NCBI RefSeq assembly: GCF_000739895.2
Contig: NZ_BBJS01000064.1
Span: 1-49,419, forward strand
Direction: 5' to 3'
DNA length: 49,419 nt
Source: Sphingomonas paucimobilis NBRC 13935
GTDB lineage: Bacteria > Pseudomonadota > Alphaproteobacteria > Sphingomonadales > Sphingomonadaceae
Shown here in pieces: positions 34,331-41,417 of this stretch; position 1 is the first letter of the stretch; each line of letters starts with the position of its first letter. The notes beneath the pieces are model-generated. The model was given only the letters and a program-made list of their open reading frames with translations. It was not told where the DNA came from and did not search any database. A program made the translations under genes and the position numbers.

Positions 34331-34460
34331 CCTCACCCCGGCGAAGGCCGGGCCCCAGATACCACCAAGCCGGTGGTGCGTCGTAACGTCCCGTGGGGGG
34401 CGGCTTCTTCCCGCCTTCGCCCATTCGCGGCAACGGGACCCCGGCCTTTGCCGGGGTGGT
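34331..34460. repeat. Family C inverted repeat pair
   Basis: CCCCGGCGAAGGCCGGGCCC (from 34336) faces GGGACCCCGGCCTTTGCCGG (from 34436), each arm itself a small hairpin. It fills most of the gap between the convergent mscL and Rrf2 genes and could end transcription on both strands. Confidence 0.78.
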
Positions 34461-34477
34461 ACGGCAGGGCGGGGTGG

Positions 34478-34909
34478 TTACGCCGCCGCCAGTTTCTTGG
34501 CGGTGGCATCCGCCAGGCTGGTGCCGTCGAGAATCCGTGCGGTCTCATCGCGCACCCGCATCATCGCATGGCGGATGGCGCAGTCGGCCTCGCTCTTGCA
34601 GTCGTTGCACGGGCGGTAAGCGGTTCGGCTGACGCAGGGGACCAGCGCGAGCGGCCCCTCGATCGTGCGGATGATGTCGCCCAGCGAGATCAGATGCGCC
34701 GCGCGGGCAAGGCGATAGCCGCCCATCTTGCCCCGCTGACTGTCCAGCAATTGCGCACCCTTCAGATCGGCGAGGATCAGTTCCAGGAACTTGCGCGGCA
34801 CATTGGCCTCGGTCGCGATGCGCGTCATCGAGGTCGGCGGACCGGCAGGCGGCATCTCCGCCAGGAACAGCATCGCGCGCAGCGCATAACGGGACCGCTG
34901 GGTCAACAT
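34478..34909 (-). CDS. Rrf2-family transcriptional regulator (Fe-S type)
   Basis: This 143-residue regulator has the Rrf2 winged helix (RSRYALRAMLFLAEMP, IATEANVPRKFLELILADLK, GKMGGYRLAR) and a cysteine cluster at residues 92, 101, 104 and 110, expected to bind an iron-sulfur cluster. It resembles RirA/IscR/NsrR-type sensors of iron, oxidants or nitric oxide; which is not decidable. No isc or suf genes are adjacent. It is divergent from ssrA. Confidence 0.9.
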   Translation of the reverse strand: MLTQRSRYALRAMLFLAEMPPAGPPTSMTRIATEANVPRKFLELILADLKGAQLLDSQRGKMGGYRLARAAHLISLGDIIRTIEGPLALVPCVSRTAYRPCNDCKSEADCAIRHAMMRVRDETARILDGTSLADATAKKLAAA

Positions 34910-34949
34910 GCGGCTCCCATGGACCCAAAATGCGGCGAGCGAAAGGCAT

Positions 34950-34978
34950 TTGCGTAAAAGCGCGAGGCTTCCTATATC
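34950..34978 (+). promoter_or_regulatory. Probable ssrA promoter
   Basis: TTGCGT (34950-34955) and TATATC (34973-34978) are separated by exactly 17 bases. This predicts a start near 34985, where the tmRNA acceptor piece begins. Confidence 0.6.
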
Positions 34979-34984
34979 CGTCCT

Positions 34985-35335
34985 TGCCGGGTTTCACCCG
35001 GCTATGACGATAAACTGCGGCGAGTAATAGACGCAGCGGACCCGGGGGCAGTACCCGGCGGCTCCACCATAAAAGGTGGTGTATCTGGACACCGTTTCTG
35101 ACGGGGCCGAACCAGGATCGACGTGTGTTGAAAAGCGCTGTTTTCGTTCGGAATGGGACCACCGCAACGGCCCATAACCACAAGTGCCAACGATAACGAA
35201 GCACTCGCGATTGCGGCGTAATTGAGGGCCTCACGGCCTGACATTACACCAAAATAGCGCGGTCGGACCCCACCGGGCAACAGAAGGGGATTCCAGCGGT
35301 ACGGGGAGCACCGGGCAACAGAAGCTCCCCACTTA
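34985..35335 (+). ncRNA. ssrA: Transfer-messenger RNA, circularly permuted two-piece form
   Basis: The acceptor piece comes first: it contains the hairpin CCGGGTTTCACCCGG (34987-35001), a T-arm-like CCCGGGGGCAGTACCCGG, and ends CGGCTCCACCA at 35069. A short spacer follows. The coding piece starts GGGGCCGAACCAGGATCGAC at 35103; GGGGCCG pairs with CGGCTCC of the acceptor piece. The tag frame at 35186-35221 reads ANDNEALAIAA and a stop. Two nearby hairpins at the end share CACCGGGCAACAGAAG. It rescues stalled ribosomes. The permuted gene is typical of alphaproteobacteria. The ends are approximate. Confidence 0.93.
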
Positions 35336-35365
35336 CCTCATTGTGGTTTTGAAGGTTGGGTGTGG

Positions 35366-35526
35366 AACTCGCTCAGCCTGAACGGCGGCGGGCCCTTAAA
35401 TTGCTCACCCGCAGTCGCTACCACTCTCCTAACCCTCCGTTCGCACTGAGCGAAGTCGAAGTGCACGGGCTGCGCTTGCGGCGAGGCGAGGGGCGTTGCC
35501 TTCGACTTCGCTCAGGCTGAAGGGAG
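35366..35526. repeat. Family A repeats (three copies)
   Basis: A partial copy, CTCGCTCAGCCTGAACGGCG, starts near 35368. A direct copy follows at about 35437-35470 (CGTTCGCACTGAGCGAAGTC) and an inverted copy at about 35498-35526 (CTTCGACTTCGCTCAGGCTG). The gap between ssrA and mutS (over 350 bases) contains this block and the family C pair and no visible gene. Confidence 0.75.
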
Positions 35527-35550
35527 AGTGGGAAAGTTTCCCCTTCCTCG

Positions 35551-35668
35551 ACCCCGGCGCAGGCCGGGGCCCAGACTCTACCAGGCTGGTGGCGCGCTAA
35601 GACGGCGGGGGGAGGCAACGGCACCCGCTTGAGAACTCAGTACTGGACCCCGGCCTCCGCCGGGGTGG
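35551..35668. repeat. Family C inverted repeat pair
   Basis: ACCCCGGCGCAGGCCGGGGC (35551-35570) faces GGACCCCGGCCTCCGCCGGG (35645-35664), with CAGGCTGGTGGCGCGCTAAG between them. It is nearly the same as the copies at 34331 and 25677 and lies just past the mutS stop. Confidence 0.78.
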
Positions 35669-35699
35669 AAGAGTATGTTGGGCTGCCAGAAGAGGGCGA

Positions 35700-38288
35700 T
35701 CAGCCCTCCCGCGCCAGCGCCTTCAGCTTGTACAGCGCATCCAGCGCCTCACGCGGCGAGAGCGCGTCGACGTCGAGCTTCTCAACCTCTGCCCGGATCG
35801 CGTCGCATTGCTCCTCTTCGATCTGCGCGGCGGCGGCGAAGAGGGGCAGGTCGTCCAGCCCCGCCGCCAGCCCGCCGGTCTTGGCGCGTCCCGCCTCCAG
35901 CTTGGCGAGCACCGCCTTGGCGCGCGCGACGGTCGTCGGCGGCATCCCCGCCAGCCGCGCCACCGCCAGGCCATAGGAGCGATCCGCCGGTCCCTCGCTG
36001 ACCTCGTGCAGCAGGACCAGTTCGCCCTTCCACTCGCGCGCACGGACATGGTGGAGCGACAGCGCCTCGCACCGCTCGGCCAGCCGGGTCAGTTCGTGAT
36101 AGTGCGTCGCGAACAGGCAGCGGCAGCGATTATCCTCATGGATCGCCTCTACCACCGCCCAGGCGATGGCGAGGCCGTCATAGGTCGAGGTGCCGCGCCC
36201 CACTTCGTCGAGGATGACGAAGCTGCGCGGCGTCGCCTGCGCCAGGATCGCGGCGGTCTCGACCATCTCGACCATGAAGGTCGAGCGGCCCCGCGCAAGA
36301 TTGTCCGAGGCGCCGACGCGGCTGAACAGGCGATCGACCAGCCCGATCTTGGCATGGGTGGCGGGCACATAGGACCCGGCCTGCGCCAGCACCGCGATCA
36401 GCGCATTTTGGCGCAGGAAGGTCGACTTACCACCCATATTGGGGCCGGTGACCAGCCAGAGCCGCGACGTCTCCGACAATTGGCAGTCATTGGCGACGAA
36501 CCGCTCGCCCGAGCGTGCCACGGCGGCCTCGACCACTGGATGGCGACCGCCCGTCACCTCGAAACAGGCGTGATCGACCAGTTCGGGCCGCACCCAGCCG
36601 CCCTCGACCGCGCGTTCGGCGAGGCCAATCGCTACGTCAAGCCGGGCCAGCGCGTCGGCCGTCGCCGCGATGCTTTCGCGCGAGGCCAGCGCGGCGGCGG
36701 TCAGCTCCTCCAGATGCGCGGCCTCGGCGGCGAGCGCATGGGCGCCGGCCTGTGCCACCTTGCTGGCGACCTCGTGCAGTTCGGGGGTGTTGAAGCGGAC
36801 CACGCCTGCCAGCGTCTGGCGATGGGTGAAACCCGAATCCGGCTTCATCAGCGCATCGGCCGAGCGCGCGGGCACCTCGACATGATAGCCGAGCACGCCA
36901 TTATGGCGGATCTTCAGCGCGGTGATACCGGTCTTTTGACGGAACTCGGCCTCCAGCGCGGCGATGGCGCGGCGTCCGCCCGCGCCCGCATCGCGCAGAT
37001 CGTCGAGCGCCACGTCATAGCCCGCCGCGATATAGCCCCCCTCGCTCGCCTCGATCGGGGGTGAAGGAACCAGCGCGCGGCGGAGCAGGTCGATCAGTTC
37101 GCCATGCCCGCGCAGGCGGGGCGTCGTCTCGCGCAGCAAAGGCGGGCCATCGGCCAGTTGCTCGGACAGCGTCCAAGCCCCGTCGAGCCCGTCGCGCAAC
37201 TGCCCCAGATCGCGGGGAGAGCCGCGCCCCGCCGCGATCCGCCCGATGGCGCGACCGATGTCGGGGAGCGCCCGCAGCGCCGCGCGCGATCGCTCGCGAA
37301 GCGCGGCATCGTCATGGAAATGCTGCACCAGATCGAGCCGCGCCTCGATCGCATCGCGGTCCATCAGTGGCGCACCGATGTCGCCCGCCAGCGCGCGCCC
37401 GCCCGCCCCCGTCACCGTGCGGTCCACCGCATCGAGCAACGAACCCTTGCGCTGGCCGCTCGCGGTCTGGGTCAGCTCCAGGCTCTCGCGCGTCGCTGCG
37501 TCGATCGCCATCGCACCAGCGGCTTGGCAAAGGACCGGCGGGCGCAGGAAGGGCAGGGCACCCTTGGCGGTATGATCAAGATAGGCGACCAACCCGCCGG
37601 CCGCCGACAGACCCGCCCGGCTGAACTGGCCGAACCCGTCCAGCGTCGCGACGCCGTACAGCCGCTTCAGCCGGTCCTCGCCGCTGCCACTGTCGAAGGT
37701 CGCAGAGGGGCGCAATGTCGTCGCCGCTTCGGCATGGGCGGCATTCTCGGCGGCGACCACCTCGGCGGCGGCGAGGCGGGCGAGTTCGGCCCCCAGCGCG
37801 TCGGCCTTCACATCGATCACCACGAACCGCCCGGTCGAGATATCCGCTGCTGCCAGTGCCACCGCGCCGCCCGCCTCGCCGATCGCGACGCACCAGTTGT
37901 CGGACTTGGCGTCGAGCAGCGCCTCTTCGGTCAGCGTGCCCGCCGTCACCACCCGCACGATCCCGCGTGATACCAGCGCCTTGGAGCCGCCGCGCGCTTT
38001 GGCCTCGGCTGGCGTCTCGGTCTGTTCGGCGATGGCGACGCGGTGCCCGGCCTTGATGAGGCGCTGGAGATAGGCGGTCGCGGCATGGACGGGCACGCCG
38101 CACATCGGAATCTTCTCGCCGCCATGCTCCCCGCGCGAGGTCAATGCGATGTCGAGCACGCCCGATGCGATGCGCGCATCGTCGAAGAACAGTTCGAAGA
38201 AATCGCCCATCCGGTAGAAGAGCAGGCAATCCTCGGCCTCGGCCTTCAGCGTCAGATATTGCGCCATCATCGGGGTGGGGGTGGTCAT
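35700..38288 (-). CDS. mutS: DNA mismatch repair protein MutS
   Basis: This 862-residue protein is full-length MutS. The mismatch-reading motif GDFFELF (Phe-x-Glu) is near the N-terminus (MAQYLTLKAEAEDCLLFYRM precedes it). The ATPase has Walker A GPNMGGKST and Walker B DEVGRGTSTYDG, with the signature SFVILDE and the helix-turn-helix end. It recognises mispairs and recruits MutL. The start ATG 38288 lies 9 bases after the stop of a ParE-like toxin gene; GAAGAAG across that junction serves as the ribosome binding site. It is therefore probably the third gene of an antitoxin-toxin-mutS unit. Confidence 0.98.
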   Translation of the reverse strand: MTTPTPMMAQYLTLKAEAEDCLLFYRMGDFFELFFDDARIASGVLDIALTSRGEHGGEKIPMCGVPVHAATAYLQRLIKAGHRVAIAEQTETPAEAKARGGSKALVSRGIVRVVTAGTLTEEALLDAKSDNWCVAIGEAGGAVALAAADISTGRFVVIDVKADALGAELARLAAAEVVAAENAAHAEAATTLRPSATFDSGSGEDRLKRLYGVATLDGFGQFSRAGLSAAGGLVAYLDHTAKGALPFLRPPVLCQAAGAMAIDAATRESLELTQTASGQRKGSLLDAVDRTVTGAGGRALAGDIGAPLMDRDAIEARLDLVQHFHDDAALRERSRAALRALPDIGRAIGRIAAGRGSPRDLGQLRDGLDGAWTLSEQLADGPPLLRETTPRLRGHGELIDLLRRALVPSPPIEASEGGYIAAGYDVALDDLRDAGAGGRRAIAALEAEFRQKTGITALKIRHNGVLGYHVEVPARSADALMKPDSGFTHRQTLAGVVRFNTPELHEVASKVAQAGAHALAAEAAHLEELTAAALASRESIAATADALARLDVAIGLAERAVEGGWVRPELVDHACFEVTGGRHPVVEAAVARSGERFVANDCQLSETSRLWLVTGPNMGGKSTFLRQNALIAVLAQAGSYVPATHAKIGLVDRLFSRVGASDNLARGRSTFMVEMVETAAILAQATPRSFVILDEVGRGTSTYDGLAIAWAVVEAIHEDNRCRCLFATHYHELTRLAERCEALSLHHVRAREWKGELVLLHEVSEGPADRSYGLAVARLAGMPPTTVARAKAVLAKLEAGRAKTGGLAAGLDDLPLFAAAAQIEEEQCDAIRAEVEKLDVDALSPREALDALYKLKALAREG

Positions 38289-38297
38289 GGGGCTTCT

Positions 38298-38573
38298 TCA
38301 ATCGTCGGAAAGTTGGGCGGCGTGGCGAATGCCGAGGATCAGGACGGTCTCGCCGTCATGCTCATAGCGCAGGACATAGGGGCGAACCGTCACCATCTCG
38401 CGGCGGCCATGGGAAATGGGCCTGCCGCGATCCGGGAATTGCCGCAAGGATTCGGCGACGTCGATCAGCCTGTCACCCAAGCGCCGGGCGGCGTCGGGAT
38501 CGAACTGCTCTATATAATCGACGATCGCGGCGAGTTGGAGCGAGGCCTGAACCGACCAGCTTATTTGAGCCAT
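38298..38573 (-). CDS. ParE/RelE-like toxin
   Basis: This 91-residue protein has the ParE-type pattern: WSVQASLQLAAIVDYIEQFD, a central DAARRLGDRLIDVAESLRQFPDRGRP, then VRPYVLRYEHDGETVLILGIRHA. ParE relatives poison DNA gyrase while RelE relatives cut mRNA; the IxHA ending with few basic active residues favours ParE. ATG 38573 starts inside the end of the 59-residue antitoxin gene (13-base overlap), the usual translational coupling. mutS follows after 9 bases. Confidence 0.9.
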   Translation of the reverse strand: MAQISWSVQASLQLAAIVDYIEQFDPDAARRLGDRLIDVAESLRQFPDRGRPISHGRREMVTVRPYVLRYEHDGETVLILGIRHAAQLSDD

Positions 38574-38740
38574 TCGGGGGGCAGGGGCTTGCGATCGGGG
38601 GTGCCCCAGGTCTTCAGCCATTCGGCCATCTTCTCATGGCTTACGAAACGGCCCGCCTTGAAATCGGCCCGTGCGCGTTCGTCGGCGGCCAGTTCCGCCG
38701 CCTCGTCACGCTGCTCGAAAATGCCGGGCTCATGCTCCAT
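38561..38740 (-). CDS. Antitoxin of the ParE-like toxin
   Basis: This 59-residue protein reads MEHEPGIFEQRDEAAELAAD, then ERARADFKAGRFVSHEKMAE, then WLKTWGTPDRKPLPPEWLK. It is rich in Asp, Glu and Lys and ends in the EWLK-type tail common in antitoxins paired with ParE/RelE toxins. The N-terminal half looks helical. It would bind and block the toxin and repress the shared promoter. It overlaps the toxin start by 13 bases. It is the first gene of a possible three-gene unit that ends with mutS. Confidence 0.87.
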   Translation of the reverse strand: MEHEPGIFEQRDEAAELAADERARADFKAGRFVSHEKMAEWLKTWGTPDRKPLPPEWLK

Positions 38741-38872
38741 AGCGCAACTTATACGGCTGATGGCTCGGCTTGCCTAGGGCGGCAAAACTCCCGCGTGACA
38801 GGGTTGTCAGCCGTGCGCGAAAGCTTCAAGAGCCGTAGCGTCCTTGTATTCACAGCATCGAAGGCCGCGCGC

Positions 38873-41131
38873 ATGTCCGACGAACCGACCGACCAGTTCT
38901 CCGAGCGCGAGGCCCTGTTGTTCCATTCCGAGGGACGGCCCGGCAAGATCGAGATCATCGCGTCCAAGCCGATGGCGACGCAGCGCGATCTGGCGCTCGC
39001 TTATTCGCCCGGCGTCGCGGTGCCGGTGCTGGCCATCGCCGACGATCCCGCCACGGCGTACGACTATACCGCCAAGGGCAATCTGGTCGCGGTCATCTCC
39101 AACGGCACCGCGATCCTGGGCCTGGGCAATCTCGGCGCGCTGGCGTCCAAGCCGGTGATGGAGGGCAAGGCGGTGCTCTTCAAGCGCTTCGCCGATGTCG
39201 ACTCGATCGATATCGAGTTGAAGACCGAGGATGTCGATCGGATGATCGACGCGATCGAGCTGATGGAGCCAAGCTTCGGCGGCATCAACTTGGAAGACAT
39301 CAAGGCGCCCGAATGCTTCATCATCGAGCAGACGCTGCGTGAGCGGATGAACATCCCGGTCTTCCATGACGACCAGCATGGCACCGCGATCATCTGCGCG
39401 GCGGGTCTCATCAATGCCTGTCTGCTGACCAAGCGGCGGCTGGACGAGATCAAGGTCGTGGTCAACGGCGCCGGCGCGGCGGCGATCGCCTGCACCGAGC
39501 TGATGAAGGCGATGGGCGTCCGGCACGAAAACGTCATCATGTGCGACCGCACCGGCGTGATCTATCAGGGCCGCGAGGACATCAACCAGTGGCAGTCGGC
39601 CCACGCCGCCGCCACCGACCGCCGCACCCTGACCGAGGCGCTGTCGGGTGCGGACGTGTTCCTGGGGCTGTCGGCGGCGGGTGCGCTGAAGCCCGAGATG
39701 GTCAAGGATATGGCGCCGTCGCCGATCATCTTCGCGATGGCCAATCCGGAGCCGGAAATCCGCCCCGAACTCGCCAAGGCCGCGCGCCCCGACGCGATCG
39801 TCGCGACGGGCCGGTCGGACTATCCGAACCAGGTCAACAACGTCATCGGCTTCCCCTTCATCTTCCGCGGTGCGCTCGACGTGCGCGCGACCGGGATCAA
39901 TGACGAGATGAAGATCGCCGCCGCCAATGCGATCGCCGAACTGGCGCGCCAGCGCGTGCCGGAGGAAGTGGCGCTGGCGTACGGCACGCAGCACACATTC
40001 GGCCCCGAATATATCATTCCCGCCCCCTTCGACCCGCGCCTGATGGAGCTGGTCCCCTCGGCCGTGGCCAAGGCGGCGATGGATTCGGGTGTGGCGACGC
40101 GCCCGATCCTCGACATGGACGCCTATCGCCAGAAGCTGCGCGCGCGCCTGAATCCGACCACCTCGGTGCTGACGCTCGCCTATGAAGGCGCGCGTGCGCA
40201 CCCGAAGCGCGTGCTGTTCGCCGAGGGCGAAGAGGAAGTCGTGCTGCGCGCCGCCATCGCCTTCAAGGAAGGGGGCTATGGCACGCCGGTGCTGGTCGGC
40301 CGCGACGATGTCTATGACCGGTTGAAGGCGCTGGGTGTCACCAATCCGCAGGAATATGAAGTCCATAACAGCCGCACCTCGGAGATGGTGCCCCAGATGG
40401 TGGACTTCCTCTACGAGCGGCTGCAGCGGCGCGGCTATCTCAAGCGTGATGCCGAGCGACTGATCAACCAGGACCGCAACATCTTCGGCTCGGTAATGCT
40501 GCAACTGGGGCAGGCCGATGCGATGATCACTGGCATCACCCGCACCTATGCGCAAAGCTTCCGCGAGATCCGCCGGGTCATCGATCCGGTCGATGGCAAG
40601 GTGCCGTTCGGCATCCATCTGCTTGTCGGGCAGAGCCACACGGTCTTCATCGCCGACACCACGGTCAACGAGCGTCCCTCGGGCGAGGAACTGGCCGACA
40701 TCGCCGAGCGCACCGCCGCCGTCGCCCGCCGCATGGGGCATGAGCCGCGTGTGGCGTTCCTGTCCTACTCCACCTTCGGCAATCCCGAAGGCCAGTGGAT
40801 CGACAATGTCCGCGACGGCGTGGCCGCGCTCGACAAGCGGCAGGTCGGCTTCGAATATGAAGGCGACATGGCCCCCGACGTCGCGCTGAACCCCAAGCAG
40901 ATGGCGAACTTCCCCTTCTCGCGCCTGTCGGGGCCGGCGAACGTCCTCATCATGCCGGGGCTTCAGTCGGCCAATATCTCGGCCAAGCTGCTGCGCGAGC
41001 TGGGCGGTGACAGCATGATCGGGCCGATGCTGATCGGCATGGAAAAGCCGGTGCAGATCGCACCGATGACCTCGACCGCCGGCGATTTGGTGACGCTGGC
41101 GGTGCTGGCGGCGGGCGGTATCGCGCGCTGA
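38873..41131 (+). CDS. maeB: NADP-dependent malic enzyme with phosphotransacetylase-like domain
   Basis: This 752-residue two-domain protein is MaeB-like. The malic enzyme part (about 1-430) has YSPGVAVPVLAI, the substrate block HDDQHGTAIICAAGL and the NADP site NGAGAAAIACTELM. The C-terminal part (about 440-752) resembles phosphate acetyltransferase (KRVLFAEGEEEVVLRAA, MITGITRTYAQSF, VLIMPGLQSANISAKLL), which in such proteins binds acetyl-CoA for allosteric control. It converts malate to pyruvate and CO2. ATG 38873 starts the conserved N-terminus. It is followed by an intrinsic terminator. Confidence 0.97.
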   Translation: MSDEPTDQFSEREALLFHSEGRPGKIEIIASKPMATQRDLALAYSPGVAVPVLAIADDPATAYDYTAKGNLVAVISNGTAILGLGNLGALASKPVMEGKAVLFKRFADVDSIDIELKTEDVDRMIDAIELMEPSFGGINLEDIKAPECFIIEQTLRERMNIPVFHDDQHGTAIICAAGLINACLLTKRRLDEIKVVVNGAGAAAIACTELMKAMGVRHENVIMCDRTGVIYQGREDINQWQSAHAAATDRRTLTEALSGADVFLGLSAAGALKPEMVKDMAPSPIIFAMANPEPEIRPELAKAARPDAIVATGRSDYPNQVNNVIGFPFIFRGALDVRATGINDEMKIAAANAIAELARQRVPEEVALAYGTQHTFGPEYIIPAPFDPRLMELVPSAVAKAAMDSGVATRPILDMDAYRQKLRARLNPTTSVLTLAYEGARAHPKRVLFAEGEEEVVLRAAIAFKEGGYGTPVLVGRDDVYDRLKALGVTNPQEYEVHNSRTSEMVPQMVDFLYERLQRRGYLKRDAERLINQDRNIFGSVMLQLGQADAMITGITRTYAQSFREIRRVIDPVDGKVPFGIHLLVGQSHTVFIADTTVNERPSGEELADIAERTAAVARRMGHEPRVAFLSYSTFGNPEGQWIDNVRDGVAALDKRQVGFEYEGDMAPDVALNPKQMANFPFSRLSGPANVLIMPGLQSANISAKLLRELGGDSMIGPMLIGMEKPVQIAPMTSTAGDLVTLAVLAAGGIAR

Positions 41132-41154
41132 TTTCGGCCGGATTGTAGGAAAGG

Positions 41155-41188
41155 GGGCCGGGCAGCATCAGGCTGTCCGGCCCTTTTT
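41155..41188 (+). terminator. Intrinsic terminator of maeB
   Basis: A 12-bp stem (41155-41166 with 41172-41183, one G-U pair) with a short loop is followed by TTTTT at 41184-41188. It lies 23 bases past the maeB stop. Confidence 0.88.
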
Positions 41189-41417
41189 CATTCCTCCCCT
41201 GCAAGGGAAGGGCGCGCGCAGCGAAGGGCATACTCTATGAAAGCCCCCCGTCCGTTGGGGCGTCGCCCTGCCACCGCCCCGTGCTGGGAAGGATCGTGTT
41301 CCCAAAGCCACAACACTACGCCGTCACAATCCGGTCATTACGCTGTCGCCACGGTGTCATGCGCTGGCCCCATGCGCCCGGCCCATTGGGTTAACGAGCC
41401 ATTTGGGGGCCAAGTTT

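Noticed and set aside
34545..35234. 229-codon minus-strand frame spanning the Rrf2 gene and ssrA
   Set aside because: It overlaps the well-supported tmRNA and the Rrf2 coding frame and has no recognisable domain.
38807..40741. 644-codon open frame on the minus strand
   Set aside because: It is antisense to the malic enzyme gene, with His/Asp/Arg-rich composition typical of a mirror frame.
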